Below, in pieces: positions 26,032 through 34,118 of a stretch of 64,000 nt of DNA. Made by a program: the position numbers and the translations under genes. Position 1 is the first letter of the stretch, and each line of letters starts with the position of its first letter. Location: NCBI GenBank assembly GCA_002281485.1, contig NCGF01000002.1, positions 1 to 64,000 of the forward strand, written 5' to 3'. The notes below the pieces were generated by a model. It did no database searches and was not told the origin of the DNA. It was given only the letters and a program-made list of their open reading frames with translations. The DNA is from Sphingomonas sp. 28-66-16 (GTDB lineage Bacteria; Pseudomonadota; Alphaproteobacteria; Sphingomonadales; Sphingomonadaceae).

Positions 26032-27615
26032 CTATTTGGTCGCCTTTGAAAAGTCGCTCATCAAGTTGAATTCCGGCGTGTCACGCGGATCCCGGTCTCG
26101 AGGAGGAACGCCTGTGGTCGAAATATAATGGTCCACCAGGCGCTGCTGAAGCGCCTCCCGCACCTTCGCATGATCCGGGGCGTCGATCAGATTGTGCGTC
26201 TCCAGGCGATCCTTTCGCCGGTCGTAGAGTTCCGACTGACCGCCAGGGCGCGCAATGAACTTGTAGTGGGGTGTCGCGATGCTTGCAGCGCGCGTCACTG
26301 TTTGCGGCTGCTGATTTTGAATGTCGTGCTTGGCCGTATAGATGTTCGGCGGCCCGGTAAGCGGCGGTTCAAACGCTTGTGGCTCGAACGTGTCGTAGCC
26401 GCTCTCGGTAAAGGCGGCGCGCTCGGGATCCCCGCCAAGGCCGTTGAGCTCCGGTACCAGGCTCCGGGCAAAATATTGCTGTGTGGCCTCGACCCGTCCG
26501 AGGTCGAGAAACGTCGCCATGATATCGAATAGTTCGGTCATTTCCGGCACGACATGCCCTTTGATGCCGCCGGGCATTCGGGCGATCAGCGGCACATGGG
26601 TCAGGCAGGACTCGAGGCCACTGGGCCATTTTTCGACCAGACCATAGTCTCCTGCATAATCGCCGTGATCGGATGCGGCGATCAGGACGGTGTCGGCGGC
26701 ATGGCCGGTGCGTTCCAACGCCTCCATCAATTCGCCCAGCAGCCAGTCGGCATAGCTGACCTGGCCGTAATAGGCCGCCCTGACTTGCCGGAAGTCGCGG
26801 TCGGTCGCCCGGTCGAGATGATATGCCTTGCGGATCGCCGCATGATATGAGGGCTTTTTGGGCAGTCCGGGCGGTGCGAGCGGTGGCAGATCGGCGGGAT
26901 CGTACATCGCATCGAAGCCCTCTGGCGCGAAATAGGGAGGGTGGGGCTCGACCAGCGGCAGAAAGATGCAGAAAGGCCGATCCTTTTCGCGCCGTTCGAG
27001 CACCTTGATGGCCAACTGCAGCAGCTTGTAGTCGTTGAACGCCCGCCGATCCATCTTGCCCTTGATCTGCATGGTGTTGGGCATCGAAGGGTCGATCTGA
27101 AAACCACCGGGAAAGCGTGTGTATCCCAGATCGTGCCACTCGGTCAGGCTGAGCGGGAAGCTTTCCGGCGCGAGCGCGTCGTTTTTGCCGAACCACAAGG
27201 TGTCGTACCCGCCGTCCTTCAGATAGCGGAACAGGTTCGGCTCGTCGCGGCGCAGGAAATAATAGAGGCTGCGGTGGCCCGTATTGGCAGTTGGCAATCC
27301 GGTGAGCATGCTGCACCGTGATGCGCCGCAGACCGGGAACTGGACATGGCAGTCGGCAAAGCGGGTGCCCTGGGCGGCGAGCAGATCGAAGTTGGGCGTC
27401 TTGCAGACTGGGTTGCCATATGAGCCCAGCGCATCGGCGCGGCATTCGTCGACGAGAAACAGAATCAGGTTCGGTCGGTCGCCACGGGCGCCACCGCCGG
27501 TGGCGGCATGGGCGGCAGACGGAACCAGCCCGCGCGCGCCAAGCACGGACCCGGCAAGCCCGGCCGCCATCATGCCCAATATATCCCGGCGATTGGAATT
27601 GTCGTCACGTGCCAC
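26032..27615 (-). CDS. Tat-exported sulfatase
   Basis: An arylsulfatase/choline-sulfatase superfamily enzyme that removes sulfate esters from sugars or phenols. The formylglycine signature is C96-G-A-S-R100, the CxAxR variant of CxPxR, so Cys96 should be oxidised to formylglycine. Metal-binding Asp residues are in NLILFLVDECRADALG near residue 57 and ASDHGDYAGD. The twin-arginine motif NRRDILGM followed by a hydrophobic segment marks Tat export. The GTG start has GGAG eight bases upstream; a frame nine codons longer is open. 527 residues. It lies 131 bases downstream of manD on the same strand. Confidence 0.93.
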   Translation of the reverse strand: MARDDNSNRRDILGMMAAGLAGSVLGARGLVPSAAHAATGGGARGDRPNLILFLVDECRADALGSYGNPVCKTPNFDLLAAQGTRFADCHVQFPVCGASRCSMLTGLPTANTGHRSLYYFLRRDEPNLFRYLKDGGYDTLWFGKNDALAPESFPLSLTEWHDLGYTRFPGGFQIDPSMPNTMQIKGKMDRRAFNDYKLLQLAIKVLERREKDRPFCIFLPLVEPHPPYFAPEGFDAMYDPADLPPLAPPGLPKKPSYHAAIRKAYHLDRATDRDFRQVRAAYYGQVSYADWLLGELMEALERTGHAADTVLIAASDHGDYAGDYGLVEKWPSGLESCLTHVPLIARMPGGIKGHVVPEMTELFDIMATFLDLGRVEATQQYFARSLVPELNGLGGDPERAAFTESGYDTFEPQAFEPPLTGPPNIYTAKHDIQNQQPQTVTRAASIATPHYKFIARPGGQSELYDRRKDRLETHNLIDAPDHAKVREALQQRLVDHYISTTGVPPRDRDPRDTPEFNLMSDFSKATK

Positions 27616-27746
27616 TGATTTTCTCCAACCTCGGGCGTGCAAATTCGTCGGCTATCGGCAATGCCTTCGCGCCGCAGGCGATGGCGGGTTGACGCAAGAC
27701 ATCTTCCAATCGGGGTGTGGCGCGCCGTCCGGCATGGCGGGCGGCC

Positions 27747-28955
27747 TCACCAGTTCCACATCGTGCCGTCCTCCAGCCTTGCGACCGGCAGGCTCGCTGG
27801 CTTGTAGGGATATTTCGCCGCCAGCGTCTCATCGATGTCGACGCCGTGGCCGGGCGTCTCCCCGCAATAAAGATCGCCCTTGTCGAAATGATAGTCATGC
27901 GGAAACACCGCATCGGTTTCCTCGGTGTGGCGCATATATTCCTGGATCCCGAAATTGGGCACCCAGGTATCGAAGTGCAGCGCACACCCCATCGTCACCG
28001 GGGACAGATCGGTGGCGCCGTGGCTGCCGGTACGGACCTGATAGAGGCTCGCAAAATCGGCAATGCGGCGCATGTGGGTAATTCCGCCCGCGCCGACGAT
28101 GGTGCAGCGAATATAGTCGATCAGCTGGTTCTGTATCAGGTCCTTGGCGTCCCAGATCGTGTTGAAAATCTCGCCGACGGCGAGCGGCGTGACGGTGTGT
28201 TGCCGCACCAGCTTGAACGCTTCCTGGTTCTCGGCCGGGGTGCAGTCCTCGAACCAGAAGAGCTGATAAGGTTCGAGCATCTTGCCGAGATTCGCGGCTT
28301 CCTGGGGCGTATAGCGATGGTGGCCGTCATGCAGCAGATGATAGTCGAAGCCATAGGTGTCGCGCAGCGTTTCGAACAGTTTTGGCACATGGTTCAGCGC
28401 CTTGCGCGTATCCCACCCCGTCACCGTCGGCAGCGCGGCGTCGGCGGGCTCGTAAAACAGCTTGCCGCGACCGACGCCATAGGCGTCCTTGATCCCGGGC
28501 ACGCCGGTCTGCGCGCGGATCGCCCGGTAGCCCAGGTCGATATAATGGCCCACCGCGTCGACCGTTTCGGCAATGTCACCGCCATTGGCATGACCATAGA
28601 CCATCACCCGATCGCGGCTGCGGCCGCCGAGCAGCTGATAGAGCGGCATCCCGGCCATTTTTGCCTTGATGTCCCACAAAGCCATGTCGACCGCCGCGAT
28701 CGCGCGCATCGTGACCGGCCCGCGCCGCCAATAGGCGCCGCGATAGAAAAATTGCCAGATATCCTCGATCCGGCGGGGATCCATGCCGATCAGGCACGGA
28801 ATCACATGCTCTTCGAGATAAGCGACAACCGCCAATTCGCGGCCGTTGAGCGTGGCGTCGCCGATGCCATACACGCCCTGATCGGTCTCGATTTTGAGGG
28901 TGACGAAATTCCGTCCCGGGCAGGTCACGATGGCGCGGGCGGAGAGAATTTTCAT
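27747..28955 (-). CDS. manD: D-mannonate dehydratase, enolase superfamily
   Basis: Dehydrates D-mannonate to 2-keto-3-deoxy-D-gluconate in hexuronate breakdown. The 402-residue length and the positions of Arg147, Tyr159, Asp210, Glu236, Glu262 and His312 coincide with those of the characterised Novosphingobium aromaticivorans enzyme: Asp210, Glu236 and Glu262 bind Mg2+, and the Tyr159/Arg147 pair and His312 act in catalysis. The ATG starting MKILSARAI is preferred over a frame eight codons longer. It is divergent from a GntR/FCD regulator with a FadR-type operator between. High-efficiency ManD enzymes act on D-mannonate, though the subgroup includes slower gluconate dehydratases. Confidence 0.96.
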   Translation of the reverse strand: MKILSARAIVTCPGRNFVTLKIETDQGVYGIGDATLNGRELAVVAYLEEHVIPCLIGMDPRRIEDIWQFFYRGAYWRRGPVTMRAIAAVDMALWDIKAKMAGMPLYQLLGGRSRDRVMVYGHANGGDIAETVDAVGHYIDLGYRAIRAQTGVPGIKDAYGVGRGKLFYEPADAALPTVTGWDTRKALNHVPKLFETLRDTYGFDYHLLHDGHHRYTPQEAANLGKMLEPYQLFWFEDCTPAENQEAFKLVRQHTVTPLAVGEIFNTIWDAKDLIQNQLIDYIRCTIVGAGGITHMRRIADFASLYQVRTGSHGATDLSPVTMGCALHFDTWVPNFGIQEYMRHTEETDAVFPHDYHFDKGDLYCGETPGHGVDIDETLAAKYPYKPASLPVARLEDGTMWNW

Positions 28956-29040
28956 GGCGTTGCCTATGTCCAGAATCAAGTTGATCTGTTAGGCCACGAC
29001 TCTTGACCATGGGCATTTGGCCTGTCAAGTTGTCTTTAAC

Positions 29041-29051
29041 TGGTAAGGCCA
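29041..29051. promoter_or_regulatory. FadR-type operator between manD and the GntR gene
   Basis: TGGTAAGGCCA within AACTGGTAAGGCCATTT matches the FadR-subfamily half-sites TGGT-N3-ACCA with one change (G for A). It lies 18 bases before the regulator's start codon and in the manD upstream region, so a bound regulator could repress both. The surrounding TAACTGG-N5-CCA is repeated before the GH2 gene. Confidence 0.6.
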
Positions 29052-29068
29052 TTTTGGAGCGTTGACGC

Positions 29069-29815
29069 ATGGATGAGATCTTGACTCAAGATCGGCTCTA
29101 TCAAGGTCTGGCGCGCAAGCTGATGGCGGAACTGTCATCGGGGCGTTTCAAGGCCGGCGACAGGCTTCCCGCCGAACGCGAACTGGCCGCCGAATATAAT
29201 GTCAGCCGCCCGACGGTCCGCGAGGCGGTGATCGCGCTCGAAGTACAGGGGCTTGTGGAAGTCCGGGTGGGATCGGGAGCCTATGTCAAGCGGGTGCCCG
29301 GCAAGGGCGACGTCCCCGGCTTCAACATCACCGCATTCGAACTCACCGAAGCGAGATTGCTGTTCGAGGGAGAGGCGGCAGCACTGGCGGCTACCCAGAT
29401 CACCGATGAAGAGCTTGCGTTGCTCAGGTCGCTGATCGACGAAATTGCCAAGGAGAATCTTCGGGACGGTGGGGCGGAGAAGGCGGATCGGGCCTTCCAT
29501 CTTGCCATCGCGCGAGCGACGCGAAATCAGGCGATCGTCGACACGGTCGAGCATCTGTGGACGCTGCGATCGACCTCGCCCGAAAGCGCGTTGCTGCACG
29601 AAAAGGCGCGCGTCGCCCATGTGAAGCCCGTGGTCGACGAACACACCGCCGTGCTCGATGCCCTTGCGGCGCACGATCCTGCCGCAGCGCGCGCGGCCAT
29701 GCGCGCCCATCTCAGCGCGGTGCTCGAAAGCCTGTTGTTCGCCACCGAGGAAAGGGCGATGAGCGCCGTGCGTCAGGCCGCCGATGCCAAGCGCGCGCGC
29801 TATCAGGCGATCTGA
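29069..29815 (+). CDS. GntR-family regulator, FadR/FCD subgroup (hexuronate-type)
   Basis: A 248-residue repressor-type protein. The N-terminal winged helix-turn-helix has the family pattern GDRLPAERELAAEYNVSRPTVREA (about residues 31-55) and a wing GLVEVRVGSGAYV. The C-terminal FCD domain has the metal and ligand site residues in KADRAFHLAIARATRN, VVDEHTAVLDALAAHD and AAMRAHLS. UxuR and ExuR of the same subgroup respond to hexuronates or their breakdown products. It is divergent from manD, and three sites matching its predicted operator type are found in the locus. Confidence 0.93.
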   Translation: MDEILTQDRLYQGLARKLMAELSSGRFKAGDRLPAERELAAEYNVSRPTVREAVIALEVQGLVEVRVGSGAYVKRVPGKGDVPGFNITAFELTEARLLFEGEAAALAATQITDEELALLRSLIDEIAKENLRDGGAEKADRAFHLAIARATRNQAIVDTVEHLWTLRSTSPESALLHEKARVAHVKPVVDEHTAVLDALAAHDPAAARAAMRAHLSAVLESLLFATEERAMSAVRQAADAKRARYQAI

Positions 29816-29904
29816 GCGCCCCCGCCTGACGGTTGCCTGAGGCAGAGGTGGGGCTCGGCACTGGTGATCGCCTCGCTTGACTGAATGACCAAATATGCTC
29901 TAAC

Positions 29905-29915
29905 TGGACTTACCA
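29905..29915. promoter_or_regulatory. FadR-type operator before the GH2 gene
   Basis: TGGACTTACCA, in the context TAACTGGACTTACCA, matches TGGT-N3-ACCA with one change and shares the 15-base frame TAACTGG-N5-CCA with the manD/GntR site. It lies 23 bases before the GH2 start codon and just behind a possible TTGACT promoter element at 29877. Confidence 0.55.
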
Positions 29916-29938
29916 AAAAAGAGCGGAGAGGTTTGACC

Positions 29939-32563
29939 ATGTTGCTGCGCACGCTGATCTCTTGTGCCGCGTTGCTCTGCGCTGGTGTCGCTCAAGCGCG
30001 CACCGAGGTGCCGCTCGATAGCGGCTGGCGCTTCCATTTCGGCGAAGAAGGCGCGGCGGTCGTCCAGGCCGGCTTCGATGACAGCCAGTGGCAACCGGTT
30101 TCGGTGCCGCATACTTGGAACCGGATCGGCGAATATGCGACCGAACGCTCTCCGGCGTCCGACAACCGGCAGGGAATTGGCTGGTATCGCCTTTCCTATC
30201 GTGCCCCGGCAGCAGTGAAAGGCGAGCGGCACTATCTGGACTTTGCCGGGGTGGGCAACGTTGCCGAGGTCTGGGTCAACGGGAGTCGCGTCGGTGGCCA
30301 TAAAGGCGCCTTTTCCCGCTTTCGTCTCGACGTGACCGAAGCCTGGCGGCCCGGTGCTGTGAACCTGATCGTCGTCAAGGCGGACAACAGCAAACCCGCG
30401 CCGGGCAGTGCGACGGCAGACGTGCTTCCGCTGTCGGGCGATTTCTTCATCTATGGCGGGCTGTATCGCGGCGTGTCGCTGATTGCAGCCGACGACGCGA
30501 GCGTCGACCTGCTCGATTATGGCGGGCCTGGCGTCTATGCGCGGGCAACATCGATCACGCCGCAGCAGGCCGAGATTGCCGTGCTGACCCGCCTGCGCAA
30601 CAGCAGCCACCGGTCGCGCCGCCTGTCGCTGTCGGTGTCGATTGCCGATGCCACCGGCAAGATCGTTGCCCGGGTGGTGAAGCCGCTGCCGCTGGCGGTG
30701 GGCGCTCGCGCGATCACCCAAAGCTTGACCGTGCCCGGTCCGCATTTGTGGAACGGCCGTGCGGCCCCCTATCTCTACGCCGTCACTGCCGAACTCAGCG
30801 AAGCCAATCGCGTGATCGATCGGGTGACGCAGCCGCTAGGCATTCGCAGTTTCCGCTTCGACGCCGACAAGGGTTTCTTCCTCAACGGCGCGCATCTGGG
30901 CTTGCATGGGGTTTCACGCCATCAGGACCGGCTGGGCAAGGGCGGGGCGTTGTCCAGGGCCGATCACGATCAGGACATGGCGCTGATCGAAGAGCTGGGT
31001 GCCAACACCGTTCGCCTCGCCCATTACCAGCATGCCGATGAATGGGTAACGGATGCTGACGAGGCGGGCATGGTCGCCTGGGCCGAAATACCCTATGTTT
31101 CGGGCCCGTCCTTCGATGGCTCGGCGGGCTCGCCGGCGGTGTTCGCCAATGCCGAGCAGCAGATTCGCGAACTGATCCGACAGGATTACAACCACCCGTC
31201 GATCATGATGTGGTCGGTCGGCAATGAAATCGATTTGAACGCCAGCATCGCGCGCACCGGCAAACCGATGCAATCGCTGGCGCTGCTGCAATTCATCAAC
31301 AAGATCGCGAAACAGGAAGACCCCTTCCGGCCGACGGTGTTCGCCGATTGCTGCGAGGAAACCCCGCTGAGCTCGCCCGGGCAGCAGAAGCTCGCGGGCG
31401 CGGCCGACATGATCGGATATAATCGCTATTTCGGCTGGTATTATCCGAATCCTGCAAAGATGGCCGAACAGCTGGCTGGCGCGCTCGACCATCTTCATGC
31501 CATGCACCCGCAATTGCCGATGTCGCTCAGCGAATATGGCGCGGGCGGGGCGCTGTCCCAGCATTCCGACAATCCGCTGGGGGGGCTGATCAATTCACGC
31601 GGCCGTCCTCATCCCGAGGAGTATCAGAGCTGGGTGCACGAGCAGAGCTGGCCAGTCATTCGCGATCGCCCCTATCTGTTTGGCACGTGGATATGGAACA
31701 TGTTCGATTTCGCGTCCGATATTCGCCAGGAAGGCGACGCGATCGATCTGAACGACAAGGGTCTGGTCACCTTCGATCGCAAGACCCGCAAGGATGCCTT
31801 TTATTTCTACAAGGCGACCTGGTCGGACCAGCCGGTCCTGCACATCAACGGCCGCCGTTATGTCGATCGCGCCTACCCGATCACCGATGTCCGGATTTAC
31901 AGCAATGCACCGACGGCGGCCTTGTCCGTCAACGGCAAACCCCTGGGGTCACGGCCCTGTCCCGACCATATCTGCGTCTGGCCGAACGTCAGGCTGCAGC
32001 CCGGTGCCAATAGTGTCGATGCCTCGGCCGAGATCGACGGTCATCGGGTGACCGACATGGTCATGTGGACCGCGCCCGACGCGGCCGCCGGTCTGTCGAT
32101 CGATAGTGGCGCGCTGGTCGGCCAGGTGCTGCCGGGCGAGCAGCGCTTCGGTTCGGATAGTTTCTTCAACGGCGGGGAGCCGCGTCTGCTCAATCCAGCG
32201 AGTTTTGGGCCCCCAACGCCGCCGAAGCGGGTCGCCTCGACCGACCTTGCCGCGCTCTTCGAAGGGTATCGCGAAGGGGCGTTCAGCTATGATCTGCCGC
32301 TTCCGGACGGCCAGTGGCGGGTCATGATCGATACGTTCGAGCCAGACGCGGCGATGGCCGGAAAGCGCACTTTCGACATCCTTCTCGATGGCCGGGTCGT
32401 GGCCAAGGCAGTCGATCCGGCGCGCGCTGCCGGCGGGGCGATGCGGGCGGCCACCCTGTCGTTTCCGGCGACGGTATCGGGGGGCGTGATGAAGCTGGCA
32501 TTTCGGCCGCAGGGCGGGCCGGCAATCGTCGCGGCCATCCGGGTGATGCCCGATCGCCAATAG
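29939..32563 (+). CDS. exported GH2 glycosidase (beta-galactosidase/beta-glucuronidase type)
   Basis: An 874-residue glycoside hydrolase family 2 enzyme with a signal peptide (LISCAALLCAGVAQA), N-terminal jelly-roll sugar-binding domain (RFHFGEEGA, WQPVSVPHTWN), immunoglobulin-like domain and TIM barrel. The acid/base is Glu430 in MMWSVGNEID and the nucleophile Glu532 in MSLSEYGAGG. An extra C-terminal region of about 200 residues follows, probably a carbohydrate-binding module. GGAGAGG seven bases before the ATG at 29939 decides the start; the frame is open 18 codons further. With ManD and a hexuronate-type transporter nearby, beta-glucuronidase activity is likelier than galactosidase, but sequence alone does not settle it. 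Confidence 0.93.
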   Translation: MLLRTLISCAALLCAGVAQARTEVPLDSGWRFHFGEEGAAVVQAGFDDSQWQPVSVPHTWNRIGEYATERSPASDNRQGIGWYRLSYRAPAAVKGERHYLDFAGVGNVAEVWVNGSRVGGHKGAFSRFRLDVTEAWRPGAVNLIVVKADNSKPAPGSATADVLPLSGDFFIYGGLYRGVSLIAADDASVDLLDYGGPGVYARATSITPQQAEIAVLTRLRNSSHRSRRLSLSVSIADATGKIVARVVKPLPLAVGARAITQSLTVPGPHLWNGRAAPYLYAVTAELSEANRVIDRVTQPLGIRSFRFDADKGFFLNGAHLGLHGVSRHQDRLGKGGALSRADHDQDMALIEELGANTVRLAHYQHADEWVTDADEAGMVAWAEIPYVSGPSFDGSAGSPAVFANAEQQIRELIRQDYNHPSIMMWSVGNEIDLNASIARTGKPMQSLALLQFINKIAKQEDPFRPTVFADCCEETPLSSPGQQKLAGAADMIGYNRYFGWYYPNPAKMAEQLAGALDHLHAMHPQLPMSLSEYGAGGALSQHSDNPLGGLINSRGRPHPEEYQSWVHEQSWPVIRDRPYLFGTWIWNMFDFASDIRQEGDAIDLNDKGLVTFDRKTRKDAFYFYKATWSDQPVLHINGRRYVDRAYPITDVRIYSNAPTAALSVNGKPLGSRPCPDHICVWPNVRLQPGANSVDASAEIDGHRVTDMVMWTAPDAAAGLSIDSGALVGQVLPGEQRFGSDSFFNGGEPRLLNPASFGPPTPPKRVASTDLAALFEGYREGAFSYDLPLPDGQWRVMIDTFEPDAAMAGKRTFDILLDGRVVAKAVDPARAAGGAMRAATLSFPATVSGGVMKLAFRPQGGPAIVAAIRVMPDRQ

Positions 32564-32647
32564 ACGCCAGCCCCGTTGGTCTCGCCGGGAGCCGCCGAGC
32601 GGCAGCGAGACGAGGCAGGCCGCCCAGGCGATGGAGAAGATGGCGTC

Positions 32648-33898
32648 ATGAAAAGGACCAGGCATCTGCGATGGTGGATCATCGGCCTGGTAACCCTGGG
32701 CACCGTGCTCAATTACCTCGCGCGATCGTCGCTCTCCGTGGCGGCGCCGACGCTCAAGGCCGAATTCGGCATGACGACCGAGGATTATAGCTGGGTCGTG
32801 CTGGCGTTTCAGGGCGCCTATACGATCATGCAGACGGTGTCGGGGGCTATCCTCGATGTGCTGGGCACCCGGATCGGCTTCGGGCTCTTTGCCGTCGGCT
32901 GGGCCCTGGCGAACATGGCCCATGCCCTGGCAACCGGCTGGCCGAGCCTGGCCTTCTTCCGCGGGTTGCTCGGCGCGACCGAAGCGGCTGCCATCCCGGC
33001 GGGGACCAAGGCCGTGTCCGAATGGTTCCCGCCGCGCGAGCGCGCGATGGCGACCGGCGTCTTCCAGATGGGGACCAGCGTGGGCAACATGATCGCCCCG
33101 CCGCTGGTGGCATTCTGCATCCTGTATTGGGGCTGGCAGTCCGCTTTCGTCGTCACCGGGGCGCTCAGCCTGGTTTGGGCGGCGGGATGGTGGTGGGGCT
33201 ACCGATCGCCGACAGAGCATCGCGGGTTGAGTGATGCCGAGCGCACGCATATCGAGGCGGGGCGCGAAAAGGACGACGTGAGGGATAAGCCGGCGACAAG
33301 GCGCCAGGTGCTGAAAAGCCGATCCTTCTGGGCGATCGCCATTCCCCGCTTTCTCGCCGAGCCTGCCTGGCAGACCTTCAATTTTTTCATCCCGCTCTAT
33401 CTCGTCGCGGTCTGGAAGCTCGATCTGAAGAGCATCGCCTTGTGGGCCTGGCTGCCGTTTCTGGCGGCGGACTTCGGCTCGCTCGCGTCGGGCCTGTTGC
33501 CCGGCTGGCTGATGCGGCGCGGCTCCTCGGTGATCGCCTCACGCAAGCTGACGATGACTTTCGGCGCGATCTGCATGGTGGGGCCCGCGTGTATTGGTCT
33601 GGCAGGATCGCCGGGATTGGCCATTATTCTCTTCTGCGTCGGGGGCTTTGCGCATCAGATGTTGTCAGGGGCACTGTTGACGCTGTGCGCCGACGTGTTC
33701 GATAGCCGGACGGTCGCCACGGCAAGCGGCATGGCGGGCTCGATCGCCTGGATCGGCGGGATGCTGTTCACCTTCGCCATCGGTCAAAGTGCCGATGCCT
33801 ATGGCTATAGCCCGCTTTTCGTCGCTCTGGCGCTACTCGATCTGGCGGGCGCAGCGGTCCTCTGGACTCTGCTCGCCAACCGCAAGCCAGAAATCTAA
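32648..33898 (+). CDS. MFS transporter, anion:cation symporter (hexuronate) type
   Basis: A 416-residue inner-membrane carrier with 12 predicted helices in two halves. The opening RWWIIGLVTLGTVLNYLARSS and the loop-2/3 area with AVSEWFPPRERAMATGVFQMG resemble ExuT and the ACS family, which import hexuronates, glucarate or related organic anions with protons. The ATG at 32648 follows GGAGA; a frame 24 codons longer covers unlikely sequence. It is 84 bases after the GH2 gene in the same direction, so probably co-transcribed, and would import the uronic acid that the GH2 enzyme releases. Confidence 0.92.
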   Translation: MKRTRHLRWWIIGLVTLGTVLNYLARSSLSVAAPTLKAEFGMTTEDYSWVVLAFQGAYTIMQTVSGAILDVLGTRIGFGLFAVGWALANMAHALATGWPSLAFFRGLLGATEAAAIPAGTKAVSEWFPPRERAMATGVFQMGTSVGNMIAPPLVAFCILYWGWQSAFVVTGALSLVWAAGWWWGYRSPTEHRGLSDAERTHIEAGREKDDVRDKPATRRQVLKSRSFWAIAIPRFLAEPAWQTFNFFIPLYLVAVWKLDLKSIALWAWLPFLAADFGSLASGLLPGWLMRRGSSVIASRKLTMTFGAICMVGPACIGLAGSPGLAIILFCVGGFAHQMLSGALLTLCADVFDSRTVATASGMAGSIAWIGGMLFTFAIGQSADAYGYSPLFVALALLDLAGAAVLWTLLANRKPEI

Positions 33899-34060
33899 GG
33901 GCATATGGGCGGCCTGGGGTGCCGCGAGCGAAAGCGCCTGGCGAGCAGGCGCCATGCTCTCTCCCATACACCGCCAAGGCGGATTTGGCGCGCATGCATC
34001 AATTTCAATGATGGTCAGCCATCAAATATATTTGATTGCGGCTTACCGGTTTTCTCCATA

Positions 34061-34073
34061 TTGGTCTGACCAA
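34061..34073. promoter_or_regulatory. perfect FadR-type operator before the TonB receptor gene
   Basis: TTGGT-CTG-ACCAA is a perfect inverted repeat 46 bases before the receptor's start codon. The core TGGTCTGACCA fits the E. coli FadR core TGGTCNGACCA exactly and the FadR-subfamily consensus TNGTNNNACNA. Together with the sites at 29041 and 29905 it marks this receptor as a likely member of the same regulon. Confidence 0.7.
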
Positions 34074-34118
34074 CGGGTCGTCAGGCAAGACGATGGGATT
34101 GAGGGAGAGGAAATTCCG

